Below are positions 12,272 through 22,270 of a stretch of 64,000 nucleotides of DNA, one piece after another. Each line of letters opens with the position of its first letter. The stretch's first letter is position 1. The position numbers and the translations under genes are program-made. Source of the DNA: Edaphochlamys debaryana (lineage: Eukaryota; Chlorophyta; Chlorophyceae; Chlamydomonadales); the NCBI GenBank assembly GCA_016858145.1, contig JAEHOE010000075.1:124001-188000 (forward strand), given 5' to 3'. The notes beneath the pieces are model-generated. The model saw only the letters and a program-made list of their open reading frames with translations. It ran no database searches and was not told where the DNA came from.

Positions 12272-15240
12272 TTAGAGCCCTATCAAAGACCGTGGCGCGG
12301 ACAGCTTGGCGGGGCGGGGATGGCGGGCGGGGCGAGGGCGGGGGCGAGGGCGGGGCCGGGAAAGGGGGCGGGGGCGGCCCGCCCCCGGGGGACGGGGCGG
12401 CGGGGGCTTCCCGATGGGCCCAATCACGCTGCTGTCTCCCACAAAGTCGGTGAAGCCGGGCACCCCCGACGCCAGGTACATGTCGCGGTTCTTGTTGATG
12501 TAGTCCTGGGGAAGCAAGCGGGGCCGCCGGGTCGGGGTGGATTTCGAGAAAGGGTGAAGCACGGCAGGCGGCAGGAAAGCGTTGTGGGGCCGTGATTGTC
12601 CGGCGGCCGGGTCTCATAACTTCCGTCGCTTGCTTTGAGCCGCCTCGGTAAAGCATGCATGCGCGCACGAGGCCTCACCTGTGTGGGGAAGTCGGGCGGG
12701 CTGCAGCCGATGTTGATTTGGTCCTTCTGCTGCCAGATGCGAATGTAGTCCACCTGGGTGGCGGAAGGAGGTACGTTGTGAGGCGGGGCCACGGTGAGAC
12801 CGGGGAAGCCGAAGCTGCCGCCCTGCCCCAAGTGCAATCTGTGCTGCTGCCCTTCCCACCCCCCCAGCCCCCGCCCTCAGTCCCCCCGGCCGCCGCACCT
12901 CCATGGTTGCGGGCAGGGGCACGTCCGGGGCGATGGGCGCAAAGGTGTTGGACATGGCTAGGAAGATGTTGACGTAGGAAGGCTCAAGCGGAATAAAGCG
13001 CTCAGCGACGCTCTCGTTGATGAGGTTGGTCCGAGCAACCAGGGCCTTCTTGTTGATCTCTGCACGGGGCGGGGACGGGGAGATGAGTTGGCAAGGGCGC
13101 AGCTTGACCTTTCCCCGGGAGCTCAAGAGACGCCGACAGAAACCCGGCTTCCCTCCTCCTCTCTCACCCGCCCCTCGCTCACCCTGGATCAGGACGTCGT
13201 TGATGTACCAACGAATGTACTCGCCAGGCTGCCAGTCCAGCCCAAAGCGCTGGAAGGAGGTAAAGTAGGAGGCGTTTAGGTTGTGCACGCCCGACACATA
13301 GTCAGCCAGGAAGTCGCCCTGATAGGGGTTGGGCCTCGAGCGGAGATCCGGGCTGTCCCAGGTGGCAAACTGCATGGCATCCTCCTTGAAGCCCTCATCC
13401 AGCCAGTTGAGGCCGTTGGGGATGAGGGGCGCAATGGGCAGGCTGGTGGAGAGCTCGGCGTCCCCCTCGTGCCAAACGCCGACCTCAAAGAGATCGATCT
13501 CGGGCGCGCCGCGGCCTGGCGCAGAGGGCAGAAGGTAAGCTTGAGCCGTCCAAGAAGGGATGGCATGCCGCCATGATTGCGAGAGGATATAAGGCCAGGC
13601 GGGGTCCTCGGTGTAATAGGCGGATGTGGGAGTGTGAACCCAAGCACCCTCCGTCCCATCCTCGCTCACCCTGTGTGTTGTTGCAGCGGTTGATTCGCTG
13701 CGTGTTGTTGGACCAGTTGATGAACTTCTGAGTGGCGATGGCGTCGCAGGTGTTGTACGAGTGGGGCCACACGCCTGGGGGGGAGGGAGGGAGGAGAGGG
13801 CCGGGAGGGGGCTGAGTTTGCGCCAGGCTCTAACCAGGAGCCTCCTGGCTCGATGGGGATGATAAGGGTTTCCGCGAACCTCCGCCGCTGACTCCCCTCC
13901 CTGCGCACCCACCCTCGGTGGACCGCAAGTAGCCAGCACGGCCCAGGTTTCCCAGCGTGAACACCGAGGGCCAGAAGCCGCCCTTCTGGTTGTCACCCGG
14001 CATCTTGACAGATACCTCCATGTAGCCGCCTGCGGGGGTGGGGAGGCCGTCAGGTGAGGGTCAGAGCTGGCCTGGAGATACAGGCAAGGGCTTGTATGGC
14101 AATTGTCTTGGCCCTTACATGTGCCGTCGACACGCCCCGCTGGCCCCCCACGTGTTGTGAGGACTTACCCGTGAAGCAGAACTTGTTCCAGCCCTGTACG
14201 GCACCGCTGGTGTACGGCATCTCTCCGGACAGGAAGTCACCGCCGTGCGTGGACACGGGCGCCTTATTGCGCTCATTGGTGGCCGTTAGGACGAGCTTGC
14301 CATTACTAATGCTCACGCCCTTGTTCAGAAACACCGCCTGGGAGGCGAGGGGGGTGATGGAGGCACAGGTTTGGTGAGGGAGGGGATGGCACGTCGGTTG
14401 CGCTGGATCAAGGTGGTTGCCGAGGGTGCTGACCTGTCAGACGGCCAACCGCCCTCGCACCTGGTCGTTGTTGACGTACAGTAGGTCCAGTGCCTGCCAC
14501 TTATAGTCCTTGCCGAGGGCAAAGTCGCGGTTTGGGTCGTCGAACTCATCGCTGAACACCAGCACCTAGGGGCACGGCGGAGGGAGGGAGGTAAACGAAG
14601 GCCGGTGGGCGAGTGGCTATGAGCAGGGCCCGTCAAGGTAGCTCCCCAACTACCGCCTCCCTCCCAGCGCTACCCCAGTCCCCACCATGTCCTCGTTGCG
14701 CGGAGGCACGCCGACCTCCTTCCAGCGGGACGGCCAGCCGCTCTCCCCCAGGCACGAGTAGTACTCCGAGCGGCACCGGTTTTTGGTGCAGGCGGAGGAG
14801 GGCGTGTCCTGCAGAGTGGGCGGCAGGGGGGCAAGCACCGAAAGGCAGGGTATGGTCACGGGGCTTCTGACCAGGAATCCCCGGAGAGTCCTGCCCTTGT
14901 GTTGGCCACACAACCCGGAGCGCTTCCTGTGCCGATGTGCCCCTCACCTTGTCAATCCAGATGCTGTTTGTGTTGGGCGACTGCGAGTTTAGGCGCTGCA
15001 CGCACGCGTTGCCCGAGTTGTTGTACTCAGCGCGGGCGCAGGCTAGGCCTGGAGCGAGGGGGCGGCGATGCGCAGAGGGAAGTGGGGGCGGTGAAGGAAG
15101 TGCCAGGGCGAGGCCGGGAAGGGGCTGGGAAGGGGCGGCCATCAACGAGCAAGGCCTTTGCCACTGCGCGTCGAGGGTGACGCGTGCTTACCAGCAACAA
15201 GGCATACAGCTAGAAGGGTCGACCCTCGCCCTGGACTCAT
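12272..15240 (-). CDS. KRE6/SKN1-type GH16 family protein, copy 3, with altered C-terminus
   Basis: Tandem paralogue with exons 1-10 matching copy 1 in position and phase. It has a signal peptide (MSPGRGSTLLAVCLVAG) and an intact GRGAPEIDLFEVG catalytic motif, so it is probably an active enzyme. The difference is the end. Exon 11 (12272-12505) lacks the usual donor after GRA and reads on into a GC-rich stretch encoding an Arg/Pro tail (for example RPRPLSRPRPRPRPRPARH) to a TAA at 12272. The model totals 523 aa. The hydrophobic tail exon found in copies 1, 2 and 4 is absent from the downstream DNA. If so, the product would be secreted unanchored with a basic, Pro-rich tail. An unrecognised replacement exon further downstream cannot be excluded. 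Confidence 0.82.
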
Positions 15241-17338
15241 GGTCCCAGGCTTGTGACGGAGGAGATGGGGGCGGACCGGGCCTGCGTGGGCGGTCATACA
15301 TCTTTGGCGTGTCAGTTGTTCGCCACTCAAGGGGCCTGTACAGCAGCGCAGAAGCTCGTCATCGGAAGGCTTGAATGCATGAGAGCTGCTCGGCAAGGGC
15401 CGGCGTGGCGCCGATGAATGGGCGGGCCTGGATGGTGCGTTCTCCACGCATCGCGAGGCGCCGCGCGACGCGAATCCCAGTGCTCAGCAACTGGAAGTGA
15501 GCTGCCAAAGGCAGAATCCCAAATCACTGACCTAGGGGCGCCTCAAGCTTAGGTTGTGTCTACCGTCGAGGAAGTCCACGCGAGCTCACCGAGGAGAATG
15601 GACGCGTCACGCTCAAGAAGTGAGCAGGGGTCTATATGTATTCAGCAGAGGTAAGCTGGACAGAGAGCAAGACAAGAGCGGGTTCGACAGTGTGGGGCGC
15701 GATCGAGGGCTTGCAACAGGGATTGTGCTGAAAGTCAAGATGGCTCGTTTCATTCGCGCCTAAGGCGGATCGGGCCTGCACGGGCCTGACCCTGGCCCCG
15801 AGCCCTGGCCCCCTGCGGCCCTGCCGCCGCCCAGGATCCCGACGGCAACACACGTGAGCGCATTCTGCTGCTGGCCTCGCGCTTTGCTGTTTGCTCGACT
15901 CGCTGTCCGTTCCGGACCATGGGCCAGACCGGGCTGTGGGTTGCCTCCCCCCATTCCCACGCATCTGGCACGCGGCTTAGATCGACTGCTAGCCGGCCTG
16001 ACATAGCACGACAAGGGACGGGGACCGAGATGGAAGAGCCTGGGAAGAGAGCAACGACGCGCGGGGGCTTGACGTTCTGCCGTGCACCCGTCTGGGGTCC
16101 CTCATTGTAATTACCAGGGACTGAGAAAAAGAGCCCAACCGCCCCAACCGCCCCAACATGCCACAATCACACACCCTATGTGGGGTTCCCACGTCTCAGG
16201 GAAGGGCCGGCAGGGGCTGGTCGGTACAACGGCTTTGCAGAAGGTAGGCCCGAGGCAGGTCCTGATTGCGGGGTGGTTGGGGGCCGGGTGTACAACATCC
16301 GGCAACGGAGACAAATTACAGACAAGGTCGTACGTAGATCAAGCTCAGGGTATGATCGAAGACCGGCCAGCGCGAGAGGCATTGCGGCTGGGGAAAAGGT
16401 TCGGTATCACGGGCATTTGAGAGGAGAGCACCGTCCTCGGGAGGCGTTAGGACGCGTTAGGCATCCGCATTCAGGCTTTGGAAAGGACCAAGCCTAATGG
16501 TATGTCTACATACACTCCACAATGGCACAATGTCAGCACACCTGCAACGTTCAAGGAAATACACCTGCAACCGACACAGTGCTTACCCCGCCCGACACAA
16601 AACACAGCCACGTTCGGTCCACGCCTCCCCTGTTGGTGACATACAGTGCCCTCCCCTGTTGGTGACGTACAGTGCCCTCCGTCCCCTGTTGGTGACGTAC
16701 AGTGCCGCCAATCACGGGGCCCCTGCTCCGGCCTGCACCTACGCCTGAGCCTTACCCTGCCCCTCCCACAGGTCGTCTCCTCGCCTGCGTAGTCTGCGGA
16801 AAACGCCCTACGCCACACCACAACCAAGCGCTTCGCTTCGTTGATGTTCTTCTACCCTGCCCATCAAGAAACCGAGCCCCACATCAATACAAGGCGATAG
16901 ATATATCGAAGCGATCCCTGTTACGTCACTGTCATGACTCATTGCTCTTGCTAGGATGTACGGACGGACATCATCACGGGCCAACAAGGCATACATTATT
17001 CTTCCATTGAGATCCCAGGCAAGCGCGTGTTGGTCCGGAATCCACCAGGCGGCCGCTGCTCACACCGCCGCATGCCTTTCGGCCTATGCTGTTCCAGCAA
17101 GTGGCTGGTCACATGCTAATCAGTTCCAAAGCGAGGCTGGGGCGATTCGGCACACACAACCCCTCTCGACCAAACCGACCTCACACGCCCCGAACTCCTT
17201 CCACGGTTTGAAGCTCATGTCACGCACACTGCGCAACTGTCAGGCGGCCCTAAGGCCAGCCTGCAAGCCCCGCGACCCAGCACGTGGCACGGGCTCCAGA
17301 GCCCATGCCCTCCCCCCGCTCCCGCCGTCGCTCCCCGC
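15241..17338. other. Spacer between array units 3 and 4, no gene supported
   Basis: Upstream region of copy 3 and 3' flank of copy 4, sharing blocks with the other spacers (15250-15760, 15960-16030, 16325-16390, 17020-17260). It includes a three-copy 24-base minisatellite at 16627-16706. No gene model is supported. Confidence 0.55.
16627..16706. repeat. Three-copy 24-base minisatellite
   Basis: Near-identical 24-base units occur at 16627-16650, 16653-16676 and 16683-16706; each contains GTTGGTGAC and ACAGTGCC. The matching place in the unit 1-2 spacer (about 6424-6448) has a single copy, so the expansion happened after unit duplication. Confidence 0.85.
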
Positions 17339-20300
17339 TCACAGGGCCTGCAGGCGCCACAGCGCGAGGGCCCCCAGGCCGGAGAGCAGCCACAGGCCGA
17401 GCGAGGGAACCTGCCGGGGCAGCCACAGGGAGCAGGGAGGTGGTAAGTACACTGAGGGGTAGCACGGCAGTTGGCCTATCCCAACCTCCTGATCCCGACA
17501 GGCCTTTGGCCAGCATCAAGACAACCGGCTGCACGAGCCGCCAGCTAAGCGCCTCCAGCCCGCTGCTCACCGCTCGCCCAGCGGCGCCGGGGTTGGAGCC
17601 CGACTCGGGGGTTGATGTCGCCGGCGGCGGGGGTGGGCCGGGCGGGGGCTTCCCGATGGGCCCAATGACGCTGCTGTCGCCCACAAAGTCAGTGAAGCCG
17701 GGCAACCCCGACACAAGGTACATGTTGCGGTTCTCGTTGATGTAGTCCTGGGGGAAAAGGGGTGGAGGTGGGGTGGGTTAGGAGGGTAAGGGGTGGAGGT
17801 GGGACCGTGTGTGTCGGGTCGTGCCCCTTCCATTGCAGGCTATGCAGCCCCCATAGTATTGCATGCGCGCGAGAGGCCTCACCTGGGTGGGGAAGTCGGG
17901 CGGGCTGCAGCCGATGTTGATTTGGTCCTGCTGCTGCCAGATGCGAATGTAGTCCACCTGAAGGGAAATGGGCAAGGGTTTGATGAAAGGGCGGGATGAA
18001 GAGGACGGACGTGGCACTCACCACCAATCAGTCACCCAGACTTGCGGCCTCCACTCTTCCCCTTGCTGAGCCGGGCGTACCTCCAGCGTGGCCGGAAACT
18101 TGATGTTCGGCCGGTCAATTGGCGCAAAGTTGTCGGCCATGGTCAGGAAGATGTTGACATAGGACGGCTCGAGCGGGATGAAGCGCTCAGCGACGCTCTG
18201 ACCAGCACCGTTGGTCCTGGCCACCAGAGCCTTCTTGTTGATCTCTGCGGGCGGGGCCGGGAAGGGAAAGCGTGTTGGCATAGTGGGCAGAGTCGCAGCT
18301 AGGTGGACATGTCCTCGGCAGTATGTATCACCTGCTGTGTGCCACAAGCAAGCAACCGTGGGGTTGTATGTATGCACTGCATGCTTTTGCGTTCCCCTCG
18401 CCCCCGCCCTCCCCAGCCCTCGCCCCGAAGGGATGCCGACAGCAACCCCTCTTCCCATTTTGTGCCAACCCCACTCACCCTGGATCAGGACGTCGTTGAT
18501 GTACCAGCGAATGTACTCGCCAGGCTGCCAGTCCAGGCCCCAGCGCTGGAAGGAGTTGAAGTAGGAGGCGTTCAGGTTGTGCACTCCAGACACATAGTTG
18601 GCTAGGAGGTCACCGCGGTAGGGGTTGTCCGAGGAGTGCAGGGGCGTGTCGTTCCACGTGGGTAACAGCAGGGCTTCCTGATCATCCAGCCAGCTGACTC
18701 CGGGGGGGAGGACGGGGGCGATGGGCAGGCTGGTGGACACCTGGCAAGTGGGGAAGTTGCCCTGGTTGTCCGTCCGGTACCACACGCCGACCTCGAACAA
18801 GTCGATCTTAGGCGCACCACGACCTGTCGCAGAGGAACGGGCGGAGGATGAAGGTTATGTGGGAGACAGAGGAAGATGACGAGTCCATTGTGCGTAGTCA
18901 GGGAGAAATGGTAGGTCGGAGCGATGGGAAGAGCGAGCAATCCCTCCTTGCCCACCCTGTGTTCCGTTGCAGCGGTTGATTCGCTGCGTGTTGTTTGACC
19001 AATCAGGGAACTTCTGAGTGACGATGGCGTCGCAGGTGTTGTACGAGTGGGGCCACACGCCTGGGAAGGGGGAGGGAGGAGAGGGACGACGGGAACGAGT
19101 TGGCGCCAGGCTTTGCTCAAGGAGCTTCCTGGATCTAGTGGTGATGATGCTTTATACGCACCCCCCTTTACCCTCCTCCCTGCGCACCCACCCTCGGTCG
19201 AGCGCTTGTAGCCGGCACGGCCCAGGTTCCCCAGCAGCGTGAACACCGAGGGCCAGAAGCCGCCAATCTTGGTGTCACCCGGCATCTTCGCAGAGACCTC
19301 CATATAACCGCCTGCGCGGGGTAAGCAAGGGATGTAGCAGCAGCTCAGGTGTTGGAAAGCGGGGCGCGGGCACTCCTCTCGGACATGCAAAACCCCCTTC
19401 CAGCGCCTGGCATGACGTTACTCATACCTTGCACCCCATCACTCATCCGTAAAGCAGAACTTGTTCCAGCCCTGTACGGCACCGCTGGTGAACTCCATCT
19501 CGTCGGTCAGGAAGTCACCCCCCAAATCAGACATGGGCGCTCTGTTGGGCTCCTTCGTGGCCGTTAGGACGAGCTTGCCGTCTTGCACGGTCACGGCCTT
19601 GTTGCGAAACACAGCCTGTTTCGGGTGGGTAGGTGGGTGGGTGGGTGGGTGGAGGCGGCGTGAGTCAGGGGTTAAACCCAGGCGTAGCTGTATAAACTTG
19701 ACAAGCCCCACCCGCCAGCCAACCAGCAGCACCAACGAGCGCCGCCCACCCAGCCGGCGGAGCTCATCCCCCACTCACCGCATCGTTGTTGACGTACCAC
19801 AGGTCCAGGGCCTGCCACTTGTAGTCCTTGCCGGGGGCAAAGTCGCGGTTGGGGTCGTCGAACTCATCGCTGAACACCAGCACCTGGGGGCACGGCAGAG
19901 AGAGGTGAAGGCTGGTGAGCGAGTGGCTGAGGGCAGGGACAGTCTAAGGTGCTCGTGACGCCTCTCCTGGTGGCATGGCCCAACCTTCCACCTCCCTCCC
20001 CGCACTACCCCATTCCCCACCATGTCCTCGTTGCGCGGAGGCACGCCGACCTCCTTCCATCGCGACGGCCAGCCGCTCTCCCCCAGGCACGAGTAGTACT
20101 CCGAGCGGCACCGGGTCTTGGTGCAGGCGGAGGGGGGCGTGTCCTGCAGATAGAGGGGCGTGTGTAGAGGGTATGCCAGAGACGGCGAGACTAAGGAGTA
20201 GGCACGAGGCGCAGGATTTTATATCCTTGGCCGAGCATTCCAGTGACAGCTCATAGAGCCATGAAGCCGCCGTTATGTATACTGGCATGGCATGGCAACT

Positions 20301-20642
20301 CAGCCCAGTATGGCCCCGGATTCCATGAACCCCACGAGGGCCTAGTCGAATCTCTCGTCCAGCAGTACAGCCCCCCTCACCTTGCTTGTCAATCCAGATG
20401 CTGTTTGTGCTGGGGGATTGCGATCTCAACTGCTGCACGCATGCGTTGCCCGTGTTGTTGTATGCGGAGCGGGCGCACACCAGGCTTGGAGCAAGGGGGC
20501 GGCGAGGGGGAAGCCCCGGGCCGGGTAGGTGGCCAGGTAGGGCGGAGGGCTTGTCGGGGTTTTGCGGGGTTTGCGGATGGCCTGTGCACTCACCGAGAAG
20601 GCTCAGCAAAGCGAAGAAGTGGGACCTGCGTCCTGGACTCAT
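17339..20642 (-). pseudogene. KRE6/SKN1-type GH16 copy 4, degenerate
   Basis: Homologous to the other three along its whole length, including signal peptide (MSPGRRSHFFALLSLLG) and terminal hydrophobic exon (17339-17410). It is the most divergent copy; exon 8, for example, reads GVWYRTDNQGNFPTCQVSTS. Three lesions are visible. First, the exon 2 end carries a tandem duplication of CAAG (minus strand; 20381-20388), shifting the frame into exon 3. Second, the exon 5 donor has changed from GT to AT (19445-19446), and without splicing the frame meets TGA two codons later. Third, the catalytic block reads GAPKIDLFEVG, with the nucleophile Glu codon replaced by AAG (18807-18809). Other splice sites look sound. 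A rescued transcript using non-standard splicing would still encode a protein lacking the nucleophile. Confidence 0.82.
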
Positions 20643-22270
20643 GGCTCCAGCAAGTGCAGCGCCTGCGCGGGGATTGCGAGCGGCGGGTCATGACCAGCAT
20701 CAGCACCCGTCGACCCCGACTTTGTGCCTGGAGCGCCTGGATTGTTCTGTTAGCACACGTTAAGCAGAGCTAGTGATGTCTGTGGCCATAGTGGCGTCTG
20801 GATGGGCCCCAGTGCGCCCGTGGGCATCTGTCGCAACTTGGGCGAAGGGTGCCAACCTCACCGCCGCCCGGCGTTGAGGTCTGCCCCGTCTACGCTCTTA
20901 AACGCGTGAGCTCCACCGCAGCCGTTCTGCGCGCCGTCGCTTACCCACCCACCTGTGTCAACGAGTTGGCACCGCTGCAATACTTGAGAGCTCCTTGTGC
21001 TTGCGGGTAAAGGTTGAGCGAGCTTTGTAGTGGCTTGACAGGTTGTGGGGTTGTCGAAACTGGTCGAACCAAAAGCGTGTCTGGCAGGTTTGTACTTGCC
21101 GGTGATCACTCTAGTGCCTACACGCACGCTTAAGTAGTGCGCAGTCTCAATGAATCCGGCCTGGGTCCCCAAGATAGGACCTGCCCGGGCCTAAACCGGG
21201 CCTCCCATTGGGATTGGATCGCGATTTGGGCTCGGCGGCGGCGGGCCCGTTGCAGCATCGCGCAGCACGCAGCCGCGCGAAGGCCCAGACCGCTTGCGAC
21301 CCTCGACCTTGCATTCGCGTGACTTGAGATGTACATTGCAAATCCATGTCAACCCCTCCCCACCTCCCCCACCTTCGGCGGAGGCTCTGGGTACTGCGGT
21401 GGGTCGGGCCTCGGGGATGCGGGGGGAAGGGAAAAGGGGTTAAAAGACAAGAGTGCAAGGCAAGCGGGGCAAGGGAAAAGGGTGTCCGGGCGTAAGCAGG
21501 GACCGCAGGGGTGTGGCCAGGAGCGCAGGGCCTCCTGCTCGGCTCCGGGGTTTAAGCAATTGGCAGCGAACGAAGTGCACGACGGCACGCTTGGCTCCTA
21601 GCCCCCAGGCTCCGGGGTCCGGTCAACTGACCGGGTCGGGCGCACCAGCCAGCAATGCGAGAGGAGAAGCAACAGGTGAAACAGAGTTCAGGAGACCAGA
21701 TGCACCAGCAGCATAACGCGCGCCTGTTACCGGTGGCCTCCGGTGGTGTATGCTGGCCAGCCACATGGTTACCTGCAGACCAGCAGTGCTCCGGCGGCTC
21801 AGCACGGTTCCCCCAGTGTGTGGAGGAGGGACATGGGGTATCAGAGCTAGGGAGCTGGAAAGGGCGAGGGTGGGGGAGGTGAAGATGAACGTTGGAACAA
21901 GAGGGGGAGGGTTTATTGGCTCCCAGCCTCCTGTGTATGTGCAAGTGGAGGGGAGACACGGGGTATAAGGAAAGGTCCGCTGGTGAGGGCGAGGAAGCAA
22001 GAGAGGTTGACGGGAACGGACGGGAGCGCCGGGCGGGGGTGGGGGGGTTTGGGGGGGTTGACGAGCCACGAAGGGGAGGAGGTGTGAGCGCGTGGGGGTA
22101 TCGGGCGGTTGGTACGGGAAGAACCGACTTGTCGGACATCTTCAAGCACAGCGCCCACTCACTTGCCCACCCACTTCATCCACTAGTGCACCATGTCGCA
22201 GTAGCAGGGCTCGCGTAGTCGGCTTGAACTTCGCGCTCCGCAGTTCAAATTGTTGGCAGGCCGGCACACC
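20643..22270. other. Intergenic region between the array and the UHRF1/VIM-like gene
   Basis: Contains the divergent upstream regions of the copy 4 pseudogene and the plus-strand gene at 22271. GC-rich and G-rich stretches are present (for example 22020-22080). The open frames here have no family resemblance or consistent splice structure, so no gene is called. Confidence 0.5.

Larger units (their letters stand above)
1677..20642 (-). repeat. Tandem array of four about 5.0-5.4 kb units, each with one KRE6-like gene
   Basis: Start codons fall at 4745, 10194, 15240 and 20642, giving spacings of 5449, 5046 and 5402 bases. Similarity extends beyond the genes into the spacers. For example, the segments near 5140-5240, 10600-10700 and 15650-15750 match, as do those around 6110-6180, 11605-11680 and 16325-16390. 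All four genes point the same way and share exon layout, so unequal crossing-over or serial segmental duplication is the simplest origin. The region upstream of copy 4 (after 20643) is not similar to the other spacers, which places the array edge there. Confidence 0.9.
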
